Shown here piece after piece: positions 24,901 through 32,969 of a stretch of DNA of 64,000 nucleotides (within the stretch, counting starts at the first letter, position 1; the number at the start of each line of letters is the position of its first letter). The notes beneath the pieces are model-generated. The model was not told the origin of the DNA. It made no database searches and worked only from the letters and a program-made list of their open reading frames with translations. Where the stretch lies: NCBI GenBank assembly GCA_947629675.1, contig CANREM010000002.1, positions 62,001 through 126,000 on the forward strand, given 5' to 3'. The position numbers and the translations under genes were made by a program. The stretch is from an uncultured Clostridia bacterium. GTDB lineage: Bacteria; Bacillota; Clostridia; Christensenellales; Borkfalkiaceae.

Positions 24901-26955
24901 ATGCACAAAATCATCAGGATCAAAAATTTAGACTGTGCGAACTGCGCCGCCGAGCTTTCCGAAGAGCTTGCCGCCATCCCCGGTGTGAGCGCGGCGAGCG
25001 CGGATTTCATCAACCAGAAGGTCTCGCTCGACTATGAGGGCGAGGAGGTCTTGCAAAAGTGTATCGACCTCATCTCCCACTTCGAGAAGGTGGAGATCAT
25101 CGACGGGAACGCCCCGCAAAAGAAGGACCGCCACCTTCCCGAGGTGCTCTCCATAACGATCAGTGCCGCCCTCTTCCTCCCCGCGCTCATCCTGCGCATT
25201 CTCGGCCTGCAGCCTTGGGTGGGTTTCTCGCTCTTCCTTGCCTCCGCTCTTGCCGCGGGCTGGGCGGTCCTCTGGAAAGTCGCTCTCAATACTTTCCGCA
25301 TCTTCCGCGGCGGGTTCCACCCCTCCGTCCTTCTCGACGAAAATCTTCTCATGACGGTCGCCGCAGTCGGTGCCTTTGCCATCGGGGAGAACTTGGAGGG
25401 GGCCGCCGTCATGCTCCTCTATGAGATCGGCGAGCTTCTGCAAAACATCGCCGTCGGATCCTCCCGCTCCTCCATCACGCGCCTTCTTTCTCTCAAGAGC
25501 GACACCGCGATAAAGCTCTCGGGCGAAGGGCAGGAGGAGGTCGATCCCGAAGAACTCTCCGTCGGCGACGTCATCCTGATCCGGAGGGGAGACAGGATCC
25601 CCGTTGACTGCGCCGTAATGGAGGGCGCGACCTCCCTCGACACGAAGTCGCTCACGGGCGAGGCCTACCTCAAAGAGGTCGGCGTCGGCGACGAGATCCT
25701 CTCTGGCTGTGTCAACGTCGGGGCAGTCATCAAGTGCAGAGTGCTTCGTCCCGTCTCCGAGAGCGCGGTCTCCAGAATTTTGGAGATGGTCGAAAATTCC
25801 TCCGAAAAGAAGGCGAAGCCCGAAAAATTCATCACGAAATTCGCCCGCATCTATACGCCCGTCGTCGTCCTCTCGGCCCTGCTTCTGGCCGTCATCCCGC
25901 CGCTCTTTCAAGGGTATAACTTCTCCGTCTGGATCGCCCGCGCGCTCAACTTCCTCGTCATCTCCTGTCCCTGCGCCCTCATCATCTCGGTGCCCCTCAC
26001 CTACTTTTCGGGGGTGGGAACGCTTGCCCGCATCGGCGTCCTTGCAAAGGGAGCGGTGGGGCTGGACCTTCTTGCCAAGGCAAAGGTGGCGGCCTTCGAC
26101 AAGACGGGCACGCTCACCGAGGGGAAGTTCTCCATTGCGAAAGTCGTTGGCGGCGATCGCGTCCTGCATCTCGCCGCAGCGGCGGAAAAGAACTCCTCGC
26201 ACCCCCTCGCCGAGGCCTTTGCGAAGATCGACGCCCCGAATGTCGATTTTTGCGAGGAGATCGCGGGCATGGGTATCTCGTCCGTCGTCGAAGGCAGGAA
26301 AATCCTTGTCGGGAGCGCGCGTCTCCTTCGCGGACATGGTGTGCCCGTAGAGGATGTTGAGAGCAGCGACCTCGTCATCTATGTCGCGGAGGAAGGGGTG
26401 CTTCTCGGCCATATCGAGATCGCTGATCGCGTCCGCATCGAGGCAAAAGAAGCCCTCGAAAATTTGAAGAAGGAGGGCATCTCAACCGTCGCGGTCCTCA
26501 CAGGGGATACGGAGGATCGCGCCCGCGCGGCACTGAAAGATCTCCCCGTCGACGCCGTCTGCGCCCGTCTCTTGCCGGAGGAAAAGCCGCTCTGCGCCGA
26601 AAAGCTCAAGGCGGGCGGCCCCCTCCTCTACGTGGGGGACGGCATCAACGATACCCCCGTCATGGCGGCAAGCGACGTCGCCGTGGCAATGGGCGGCCTC
26701 GGGAGCGACGCGGCCATCGAGGCGAGCGACTTTGTCCTCTCTTCAAGTCTCACCTCCCTTCCCAAGGCACTCAAAGGGGCTAAAAAGACCCGCCGCATCG
26801 TCTTTGAAAACATCATCTTTTCCATCGCGGTCAAAGTCGCCCTCATGGTGCTGTCCGTGTTCGGCTTCATCCCGCTTTGGGCGGCAGTGTTCGGCGACGT
26901 CGGCGTCATGCTCCTCGCCGTCCTCAACTCCCTCCGCATGCGCGGGAAACTGTAA
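24901..26955 (+). CDS. P1B-type heavy-metal efflux ATPase (CadA/ZntA-like)
   Basis: 684 aa membrane pump that exports divalent metal using ATP. An N-terminal HMA domain has DCANCA (Cys12, Cys15). Eight membrane helices include the CPC motif (Cys356-Pro-Cys358) in SCPCALIISVPL. Phosphorylation Asp400 is in DKTGTLTEG. An SHPLAEA ATP-site motif and GDGINDTPVMA follow, and a C-terminal helix pair with LWAAVFGDVGVMLLAVLNSLR. The CPC context and C-terminus resemble the Zn/Cd/Pb subgroup rather than Cu pumps. It lies downstream of the ArsR repressor with no promoter between. The start has a weak gaggct box. Confidence 0.92.
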   Translation: MHKIIRIKNLDCANCAAELSEELAAIPGVSAASADFINQKVSLDYEGEEVLQKCIDLISHFEKVEIIDGNAPQKKDRHLPEVLSITISAALFLPALILRILGLQPWVGFSLFLASALAAGWAVLWKVALNTFRIFRGGFHPSVLLDENLLMTVAAVGAFAIGENLEGAAVMLLYEIGELLQNIAVGSSRSSITRLLSLKSDTAIKLSGEGQEEVDPEELSVGDVILIRRGDRIPVDCAVMEGATSLDTKSLTGEAYLKEVGVGDEILSGCVNVGAVIKCRVLRPVSESAVSRILEMVENSSEKKAKPEKFITKFARIYTPVVVLSALLLAVIPPLFQGYNFSVWIARALNFLVISCPCALIISVPLTYFSGVGTLARIGVLAKGAVGLDLLAKAKVAAFDKTGTLTEGKFSIAKVVGGDRVLHLAAAAEKNSSHPLAEAFAKIDAPNVDFCEEIAGMGISSVVEGRKILVGSARLLRGHGVPVEDVESSDLVIYVAEEGVLLGHIEIADRVRIEAKEALENLKKEGISTVAVLTGDTEDRARAALKDLPVDAVCARLLPEEKPLCAEKLKAGGPLLYVGDGINDTPVMAASDVAVAMGGLGSDAAIEASDFVLSSSLTSLPKALKGAKKTRRIVFENIIFSIAVKVALMVLSVFGFIPLWAAVFGDVGVMLLAVLNSLRMRGKL
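26931..26950 (+). repeat. Left copy of an imperfect 20-bp direct repeat
   Basis: CCTCCGCATGCGCGGGAAAC at the very 3' end of the P1B ATPase gene recurs with one mismatch at 28945-28964, just after the lipoprotein stop. The two copies flank the whole XRE/lipoprotein module. Confidence 0.7.
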
Positions 26956-26991
26956 AATAAGGCAGCAAGCTAAAATAACAAGCTAAAAATA

Positions 26992-27015
26992 GAGCGGGAG
27001 GGTTCCCGCTCTTTT
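26992..27015 (+). terminator. Terminator after the P1B ATPase gene
   Basis: GAGCGGGA/TCCCGCTC stem with short loop and TTTT; it also reaches the 3' end of the convergent XRE gene. Confidence 0.8.
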
Positions 27016-27223
27016 AATATTCCGATTTTCCGAGAAGATAGTCGGTGGAAACATCAAAGATCTCGGCAATTTTTACAAGATTTTCAAGCGTCGGCTCCGA
27101 TGTGCCGTTCTCATAACGAATGTAAGAGGGCTGTGATATGCCGAGTCTGTCCGCGATATCTCGTTGGGTTAAATGGCACATAACACGCATTTCCCTCAAT
27201 CTTTGTTGAAAAATCTTCATCAT
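27014..27223 (-). CDS. Small XRE-family repressor 1
   Basis: 69 aa, consisting only of a Cro/CI-type helix-turn-helix: LTQRDIADRLGISQPSYIRYENG (helices 2-3, about 18-40), then TLENLVKIAEIFDVSTDYLLG. It has no sensor domain. The gene is divergent from a lipoprotein gene, and the intergenic region carries two identical dyads. It probably represses both itself and the lipoprotein. Confidence 0.9.
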   Translation of the reverse strand: MMKIFQQRLREMRVMCHLTQRDIADRLGISQPSYIRYENGTSEPTLENLVKIAEIFDVSTDYLLGKSEY

Positions 27224-27227
27224 TTTC

Positions 27228-27256
27228 TTGACAAGTATAGCAAATTGCTATATACT
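27228..27256 (+). promoter_or_regulatory. Promoter of the XRE-controlled lipoprotein
   Basis: TTGACA (27228-27233), 17-bp spacer, TATACT (27251-27256). The first dyad operator fills the spacer. Confidence 0.75.
27237..27251. promoter_or_regulatory. XRE operator 1
   Basis: ATAGCAAATTGCTAT, a dyad around a central A, lying between the -35 and -10 boxes. Confidence 0.7.
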
Positions 27257-27267
27257 ATATCCAGAAA

Positions 27268-27282
27268 ATAGCAAATTGCTAT
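27268..27282. promoter_or_regulatory. XRE operator 2
   Basis: Exact second copy of ATAGCAAATTGCTAT, 31 bp (three helical turns) downstream of the first, just after the expected transcription start. The spacing suits cooperative repressor binding. Confidence 0.7.
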
Positions 27283-27298
27283 CATGCAGGAGGAAATT

Positions 27299-28939
27299 AT
27301 GAAGAAAAAATTGATTGCAAAGATGAGCGTTTTACTTGCAAGTATCATGCTTGTATGCGTTTCATTGACGGGATGCTTCGGAGACGGGGGTTCCGAGCCG
27401 AAGACCAAGGAGTACACGATCCAATATTCAGACGACGCAGGTACTCATATCCTTACGGTGACGGAAGGGATGCCTTACACTTTGGAGAGCGTTCCCCATA
27501 GGTTCGGCTATGAGTTTTTGGGGCTTTACGATGCACAGACGGGCGGTACACAGTACGTCGGTGCAAACGGCGCGTCGCTTGCTCCCTACAGCGACAAGGG
27601 GAATAAGGTGCTGTTCCCGCAGTTCAAGCCGATCGAATACACCGTCATTCTCGACTATGGCGAAGCAAATATAACGGGCGATCGCTCCTTTACCGTAACA
27701 TATAATACAAATCTGCCCGAGCTTCCCAAAAACCTCTCTCTCGCGCACAATGTGTTCACGGGTTGGTATACCGAAGCGGGCGGGAAGGGGACGCAGGTCG
27801 CCGACGCATTCGGCAATCTTCCCGCCGTGTCCGTATTGAACGAGGAATACTTCAAGTTGGACGACAGCAAGCGCGTCTATCTCTATGCGGGCTTCGAACT
27901 TGAAAAATACACCGTCACCTTCCACTTCGAAGATGGAATGCCTTCGGAAGAAGTGAAAGTGCCCTACAATACGCCCATCAGTCAGGTCGTTCCCAAGACG
28001 CGGAATGAGGAGGGGAAGGCCGGCCTTTCGTGGAGCAAGAGCGCGGACGGCGACGTGTTCAACGGCAATGTCACTGAAAGCATCGATCTTTATGTTCGGG
28101 AATGGGCACCTGTCATCGAACTGAATGGGAACGGCGCGGACGTTACGCCCATCGTCGCAAAGGCGGGGACGGCGATCACTCTTCCCGTCCCTACAAAGCC
28201 GCTTGCAAAGTTTTTGCGTTGGGTAGATGAGAACAATGAGACGGCAGAGCTGACCATCATGCCCGCAACGAGCGTCACGCTCACTGCGGTTTGGCAGGCG
28301 AAGATCGAATTTGACGAGAACGGCGGCACGGATGTAGACGATATCTCCAAGCCCGCAGGAGAGAGCATCTCCCTTCCCACGCCCACCAAAGAAGGTTATC
28401 TCTTTGCCGGTTGGTACACGGCGGATAAGGAAGAGTACACCGCATCCAAGATGCCCTCCACGGGAATTGCCTTGAAAGCAGGTTGGTATAAGGAGGAAAC
28501 AGATCAAAAAGTGTTAATCCCGTCAAGCGAATATGCTTCCACCATGAGTGGTGGTCCATATATTGGTGGAAACTCTGACACCTCTTTTGTACTTAAATAT
28601 AGCGACTATTTTTCGGAGGGCACATATAATATTTCGGTCGCATGGCATGTGAAATTGAAGTGGGATAGAAATGCAGCAGGTACGGGCTATTTTGAAATTT
28701 ACAATAGTAACATCATCAGCAGTAGCAGTTTGATTTTGAAAAAATCCTTTCAAGATATCGTATCAAATTCCTATCGTGAATACACTTTTACTACGAATTT
28801 TCAAATGAGTGATGATATTTATTTTTGTTGGTATCGGATATTGACCTCAGGAGAAAGTACCTGGATATGGCCCGAACTTTGTCTTCGCGATTATTATTAT
28901 ACTATCTCCTACCCCGACACGACCTATCTCTATCTTTGA
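27299..28939 (+). CDS. XRE-controlled lipoprotein with InlB-type repeats
   Basis: 546 aa. Signal peptide with lipobox LTGC (Cys26). Several InlB/Listeria-Bacteroides-like units follow (FGYEFLGLYDAQ, HNVFTGWYTEAGG, TLTAVWQAKIEFDENGG, GYLFAGWYTADKE), spread over about 40-400. A C-terminal region (about 405-546), rich in Tyr/Ser/Trp, looks like a separate beta domain of unknown type. That last third is encoded by clearly AT-richer DNA than the rest, which suggests a chimeric gene. The start is set by aggaggaaatt before ATG 27299; the ATG 15 nt upstream lies inside the ribosome binding region. Extracytoplasmic, probably a ligand-binding or adhesive surface protein. Confidence 0.85.
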   Translation: MKKKLIAKMSVLLASIMLVCVSLTGCFGDGGSEPKTKEYTIQYSDDAGTHILTVTEGMPYTLESVPHRFGYEFLGLYDAQTGGTQYVGANGASLAPYSDKGNKVLFPQFKPIEYTVILDYGEANITGDRSFTVTYNTNLPELPKNLSLAHNVFTGWYTEAGGKGTQVADAFGNLPAVSVLNEEYFKLDDSKRVYLYAGFELEKYTVTFHFEDGMPSEEVKVPYNTPISQVVPKTRNEEGKAGLSWSKSADGDVFNGNVTESIDLYVREWAPVIELNGNGADVTPIVAKAGTAITLPVPTKPLAKFLRWVDENNETAELTIMPATSVTLTAVWQAKIEFDENGGTDVDDISKPAGESISLPTPTKEGYLFAGWYTADKEEYTASKMPSTGIALKAGWYKEETDQKVLIPSSEYASTMSGGPYIGGNSDTSFVLKYSDYFSEGTYNISVAWHVKLKWDRNAAGTGYFEIYNSNIISSSSLILKKSFQDIVSNSYREYTFTTNFQMSDDIYFCWYRILTSGESTWIWPELCLRDYYYTISYPDTTYLYL

Positions 28940-28944
28940 TGCGC

Positions 28945-28964
28945 CCTCCGCATGCGCGGAAAAC
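28945..28964 (+). repeat. Right copy of the imperfect 20-bp direct repeat
   Basis: CCTCCGCATGCGCGGAAAAC, one mismatch from 26931-26950. It resembles the last codons of a P1B ATPase (SLRMRGKL) but has no gene here. Confidence 0.7.
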
Positions 28965-28990
28965 TTTGAAAATAATTTGAAGAAAAAATA

Positions 28991-29022
28991 AAAAAGCCGC
29001 TTCGTGTGTGAAGCGGTTTTTT
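28991..29022. terminator. Bidirectional terminator between lipoprotein and XRE 2
   Basis: CCGCTTC/GAAGCGG stem flanked by an A run on the left and TTTTTT on the right, between convergent genes. Confidence 0.8.
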
Positions 29023-29036
29023 GATAGAAAAAAAAT

Positions 29037-29336
29037 TCAACGCATCGAATCGAGAAAGGCGAGCAACGCCTCCCGCCTTGCGGGCGTCATGCGGTCGATA
29101 CGGCGGTGCAGCTCGGCGCATGTCCCGCCCTCCCCGTCCTCTTCCGCAAAGAACTCCGAGAGAGTGATCCCAAACGCACCGCAGATCGCACGGAGGGTCG
29201 AGAGCTTCGGCTCGGACTTTCGCGAATAGAGATTGTTGACGGTGGACTGCGTGAGCATCGCCTCCATGGCAAGATTGTTGACCGACCAGCCGCGCGCCTT
29301 TCGCAGTTCATCTATCCGTTCGAGAATGTTCATCAT
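29037..29336 (-). CDS. XRE-family repressor 2
   Basis: 99 aa. The Cro/CI helix-turn-helix spans about 5-65 (LAMEAMLTQSTVNNLYSRKS as helices 2-3; TLRAICGAFGITLSEFF after it). A short C-terminal helix region (about 70-99) has the pattern of many clostridial phage-type regulators. It starts with two consecutive ATG codons, so either 29336 or 29333 may be used. It is divergent from a polytopic membrane protein gene, with TGRGTT-type half sites in between. Confidence 0.88.
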   Translation of the reverse strand: MMNILERIDELRKARGWSVNNLAMEAMLTQSTVNNLYSRKSEPKLSTLRAICGAFGITLSEFFAEEDGEGGTCAELHRRIDRMTPARREALLAFLDSMR

Positions 29337-29375
29337 ACAAGGATTTCCCCCTTTTGCGATATTTTATAACGAAAA

Positions 29376-29430
29376 TGGGTTAAATTGATAACTCAAAACA
29401 GTTGACATATAAACCCAAATGAGTTAAAAT
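29376..29430 (+). promoter_or_regulatory. Promoter and putative XRE half-sites before the membrane protein gene
   Basis: TTGACA (29402-29407), 17-bp spacer, TAAAAT (29425-29430). Four TGRGTT-like half sites surround it: 29376-29381 (+), 29390-29395 (-), 29412-29417 (-) and 29420-29425 (+). The last two form AACCCA-AA-TGAGTT between the promoter boxes. They probably form the operator of XRE repressor 2. Confidence 0.55.
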
Positions 29431-29477
29431 AGAGACAACTCCGCGAAAGCGGAAATTGACAAGAGAGGAGTAATTGT

Positions 29478-30527
29478 ATGGAAAACAACATCAGAGTTGC
29501 ATCGGAAAGCGATGCGAACGAGCAAAAGGGCGGGAAATTTTCGCTCATTGCGGGCATTCTGGGGCTTGCCGTCATCGCGATCTCGATCGTCTGCGGCTGT
29601 CTTGGCGGCCTCACGGCGGGGCAAGGAGAGGGGTTCGGCGTCTTTGAATTCTTCAACTTTTCCGCGGGGTCCACATGGGACGTCCTCATCAAACTCATGG
29701 GAACGACGACGGGACCCGACCTCGGCACCCTTCTTCGGTACATATTGGCGATCATAACCGTCGCAGGTATGCTCATCGCTCTGCTTGTGATGCTCATCCG
29801 CGGCATTGTAATGTTTGTGCGCGGCATGAAGTCAAAGGATTTCGGCAAGGCATGCGGAAGCGCGTTCGGCGCATATGCAGCCTTCCTTTTTGCACAGGTG
29901 GCAATTCTCGCCCTCTATTCGGGCGATCCTGCAAATTATCGCCTGAATGCGGGGTCGATCGCAGGTGCCGTGATCGGCGGGGCCATGGTCGGGGCGATGA
30001 TCGTCCTTCGCTTTCTGCCCGTTGCCAAGCAAACATTTGCGGATAAAAATACGCTCCTGCACTTCATTCTCACGGCATGCGGAACGCTCTGCACCGTCAT
30101 GGTGCTTGCCTTTGCGGGACAACCCCTTATCAAGGCGGGAAAGGCAGAGATGAACTTCCTCGACTATTTGAATGGGGCAAACGGACCCGACGGGATCGTG
30201 GATAGTACGACGCTTTTGACCTGCGCGCTCGGCGTCATCGTGACCCTCCTTCTCATCCTCTTCTGCGTGTTACAGCTCATCAGATATTTCAAGCAGCTCT
30301 CCGTGCCCCGCATTCAGGCAAAAAAATTCCGCAAAGCGACATGGCTTGCGGACACGGTGGCAATGTTCGGGCTTATCGCCGCAATTATCGGACCTTTGGG
30401 CATCAAGGGGACGAATTTCGGGTCGGCAGCACAGATTGTCATCCTCATCTTTGCGCTCGCAAACTTTGCCCTTGCGATCGCAGATCATGTGAAGAGCAAA
30501 TCAATTGTTCCCGCCTCGGAGAAATGA
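29478..30527 (+). CDS. Polytopic membrane protein of unknown function
   Basis: 349 aa with about eight hydrophobic helices. The first is at residues 22-47 (Gly/Ala-rich, GILGLAVIAISIVCGCLGGL) and the last at about 318-337. Short charged loops separate them, and the cytosolic N-terminus and Lys-rich C-terminus are consistent with an integral membrane protein. I recognise no family motif. The ribosome binding site agagaggagtaattgt fixes the start. Its placement opposite a small XRE repressor with shared half sites suggests tightly repressed, conditional expression. Confidence 0.75.
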   Translation: MENNIRVASESDANEQKGGKFSLIAGILGLAVIAISIVCGCLGGLTAGQGEGFGVFEFFNFSAGSTWDVLIKLMGTTTGPDLGTLLRYILAIITVAGMLIALLVMLIRGIVMFVRGMKSKDFGKACGSAFGAYAAFLFAQVAILALYSGDPANYRLNAGSIAGAVIGGAMVGAMIVLRFLPVAKQTFADKNTLLHFILTACGTLCTVMVLAFAGQPLIKAGKAEMNFLDYLNGANGPDGIVDSTTLLTCALGVIVTLLLILFCVLQLIRYFKQLSVPRIQAKKFRKATWLADTVAMFGLIAAIIGPLGIKGTNFGSAAQIVILIFALANFALAIADHVKSKSIVPASEK

Positions 30528-30570
30528 TCGTTTCAGCAAAAATTTTCCACATGCTTCCATTGCAGGTGGC

Positions 30571-30605
30571 TCCCGTCTCCCCCAAGTGAGGCGGGAATAT
30601 TTTTA
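30571..30605 (+). terminator. Terminator after the membrane protein gene
   Basis: TCCCGTCTC pairs with GAGGCGGGA (one G-U) around an 8-nt loop, then atatttttatt. Confidence 0.7.
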
Positions 30606-30617
30606 TTGAGAAAGTAC

Positions 30618-30646
30618 TTGAAAGCGGTACGCGGGTGTGATAAAAT
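30618..30646 (+). promoter_or_regulatory. Promoter of the adenine deaminase operon
   Basis: TTGAAA (30618-30623), 17-bp spacer, TAAAAT (30641-30646), 34 bp before the ATG. The leader is too short for a purine riboswitch. Confidence 0.7.
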
Positions 30647-30680
30647 CTAACCGATAATATCTTCTTGATAAAGGAGCAAT

Positions 30681-32408
30681 ATGAAAGAACTCATCGACTG
30701 CGCCATGCGGCGGGAAAAAAGCGATCTTGTCGTAAAGAATGTGCGCATCTTCAACGTCTTTTCGGGGGAGACGGAGGAGGGCGAAGTCGCCGTGAAGAGC
30801 GGCACCATCGTCGGCGTCGGCAGAGGGTACGAAGGGGAGAAAGTGTTCGACGGCGGGGGGAAGATCCTCCTGCCCGGCCTCATCGATTCCCATATCCATG
30901 TCGAGAGTTCGATGCTCGCCCCCGAGACATGGGTGGGTCTTTGCTCCCCGCACGGGACGACGGCGGTCATCGCGGATCCGCATGAGATCGTCAACGTCTG
31001 CGGCGTGGAGGGGGCGGAATACATCAAGGAAGCGATCTCCCGTATCGAGAAGGACGGCGTGTGTCCCGTCGATGTCATGCTCGAACTTCCCTCCTGCGTC
31101 CCCGCGACCCCCTTTGAGACGAGCGGCGCGACTCTCGACGGAAGGGAGACGGAGCGGGAACTTTCGCGCGAGATGTTCTTCGGCCTCGGGGAGATGATGA
31201 ACTTCCCCGCGGTGATCGGCGGGGAGGAGGACGTCCTCAAAAAGATCTCCTCGGCGCAAAGGCTCCATAAGCCCGTGGACGGGCACGCGCCCGGCGTCAC
31301 GGGGGACGCCCTCAACGCCTATCGGACGGCGGGGATCCTCACCGACCACGAGTCGCTCACCCCCGGGGAGTGCCGCGAAAAGATCGCGCGGGGGATGTTC
31401 GTGCAGGCGCGCTGCGGCTCCTCTGCGGAAAATCTTGCGGACGTCGCGAAGGCGGTGGACGGCTTCAACTTCCGCCGCTTCGTCCTCTGTTCGGACGATA
31501 AGAACGCCAAAGACCTCTTCTCGCGCGGGCACATCGACGACGCCCTCTCCCGTCTCGTCAAGGCGGGCGTCCCCGCAAAATATGCGATCCCGATGGCGAC
31601 TTCAAACATTGCAGATTGCTACCGTCTCCAGGGTGTCGGGGCCGTTGCTCCGGGGTATGTTGCGGACATGGTACTCGTCGATGATGTCGAGAGCTTCCAT
31701 GTGCGGGCCACTTTCAAGAGGGGCGTCCTCGTAGCGAGGGAGGGGAAGGCTCTCTTTGAGACGGGCCGCCGCTATCTTCCCGCGTCCGTCGTCGGAACTG
31801 TGAAGATCAAGCCCGTCACGGCGGAGAGCTTTGCCGTCCTTTCGCACGGGGGAAGGATGCGCGCCATGGAAATTTTGCCGCATTCCCTCTTTACGAAGGA
31901 GACCTTCTTCACCCCTCCCGCGGGAAGGGTGGAGGTGAAGGGCACCGACTTTTTGAAACTCGCCGTCGTCGAGCGGCACAAGGAGACGGGCAACATCGGT
32001 CTGGGCTTCGTAAAGGGATACGGCCTCCGCGGCGGTGCGATTGGCATCTCCGTCGCGCACGACAGTCACAATCTCGTCGTCTTGGGGGACGACGATGCGG
32101 CCATGTCGCGGGTCGTCGCGCTCTTGGCAGAGGCGGGCGGGGGCATGGCGGCCGTCTTTGAGGGCGGGGAGGAAGTCTTTCCCCTCGACATTGCGGGCCT
32201 CATGAGCAGTGCCCCCGCAAAGGAGGTCATCGCCCGCACCTCCGCCATTCAGGAGCGGGCACGGGAAATGGGGGTGAAGGAGGGCTACGCACCCTTCATG
32301 ACCCTCGCCTTTCTGTCCCTGCCCGTCATCCCCGAGCTGAAGCTCACCGACCGGGGGCTTGTAAAGCTCGCCACCTACGGCTTTGTCCCCTTAGAGGAGG
32401 AGAAATAG
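30681..32408 (+). CDS. ade: Adenine deaminase
   Basis: 575 aa amidohydrolase converting adenine to hypoxanthine and ammonia in purine salvage. The metal-binding DSHIHVESSM (about residues 70-79), DPHEIVNVCG, the mid-protein GHAPG, and FVLCSDDKNAKDL carrying the catalytic Asp all match the Ade family. The C-terminal domain carries HDSHNLVVLGDDD. Length is normal. RBS aaaggagcaat. The stop is immediately followed by the rdgB ATG, and the three-gene order links purine salvage with nucleotide-pool cleaning. Cytosolic. Confidence 0.93.
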   Translation: MKELIDCAMRREKSDLVVKNVRIFNVFSGETEEGEVAVKSGTIVGVGRGYEGEKVFDGGGKILLPGLIDSHIHVESSMLAPETWVGLCSPHGTTAVIADPHEIVNVCGVEGAEYIKEAISRIEKDGVCPVDVMLELPSCVPATPFETSGATLDGRETERELSREMFFGLGEMMNFPAVIGGEEDVLKKISSAQRLHKPVDGHAPGVTGDALNAYRTAGILTDHESLTPGECREKIARGMFVQARCGSSAENLADVAKAVDGFNFRRFVLCSDDKNAKDLFSRGHIDDALSRLVKAGVPAKYAIPMATSNIADCYRLQGVGAVAPGYVADMVLVDDVESFHVRATFKRGVLVAREGKALFETGRRYLPASVVGTVKIKPVTAESFAVLSHGGRMRAMEILPHSLFTKETFFTPPAGRVEVKGTDFLKLAVVERHKETGNIGLGFVKGYGLRGGAIGISVAHDSHNLVVLGDDDAAMSRVVALLAEAGGGMAAVFEGGEEVFPLDIAGLMSSAPAKEVIARTSAIQERAREMGVKEGYAPFMTLAFLSLPVIPELKLTDRGLVKLATYGFVPLEEEK

Positions 32409-32969
32409 ATGAAACTTGTCGCCGCCACGGGCAACGCCCATAAATTGCGGGAGATACGGCAGATCTTGCAGGGATATGAAGTTCTCTCCGCCGCGGAGGC
32501 GGGCTTTTCGGGCGAGATCGAAGAGACGGGGAAAAGTTTCCTCGAAAACGCCCTTCTCAAGGCACGTGCCGTCGCCTATGCCCTGAAGCTTCCCGCCCTC
32601 GCCGATGACAGCGGCCTCTCGGTGGACGCGCTCGGCGGTGCGCCCGGGATCTACAGCGCGCGCTATTCGGGCGGCGGGGACAAGGAGAACCGTGCCCTCC
32701 TTCTCAAAAATCTTTCGGGAAAAGAGGACCGCCGCGCCCACTTTTGCTGCGCCGTCGCCCTCGTCCTTCCCGACGGCACGGAATACACCGCCGAAGGCAG
32801 GACCTTCGGCACCATCCTCGAAAAAGAGCGCGGGAACGGGGGCTTCGGATACGACCCGCTCTTCTTCTCCGAGGACCTCCAAAAGACCTTTGCCGAGGCA
32901 GCCGAGGAGGAGAAGAACGCCGTTTCCCATCGCGGCCGCGCCCTCCTCGCGCTCAAAAAACAGCTATGA
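32409..32969 (+). CDS. rdgB: RdgB/HAM1 non-canonical purine NTP pyrophosphatase
   Basis: 186 aa. It starts with KLVAATGNAHKLREI (substrate loop), followed by the catalytic ETGKSFLENALLKAR and DDSGLSVDALGGAPGIYSAR, with GFGYDPLFF and SHRGRALLAL at the end, the complete ITPase/HAM1 set. It hydrolyses ITP, XTP and dITP to monophosphates, keeping deaminated purines out of nucleic acids. It abuts ade with no gap (ribosome binding site inside ade) and overlaps the next gene by 4 nt. Confidence 0.95.
   Translation: MKLVAATGNAHKLREIRQILQGYEVLSAAEAGFSGEIEETGKSFLENALLKARAVAYALKLPALADDSGLSVDALGGAPGIYSARYSGGGDKENRALLLKNLSGKEDRRAHFCCAVALVLPDGTEYTAEGRTFGTILEKERGNGGFGYDPLFFSEDLQKTFAEAAEEEKNAVSHRGRALLALKKQL

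Noticed and set aside
30540-30680. Purine riboswitch before adenine deaminase
   Set aside because: The promoter lies only 34 bp from the ATG; there is no room for an aptamer.
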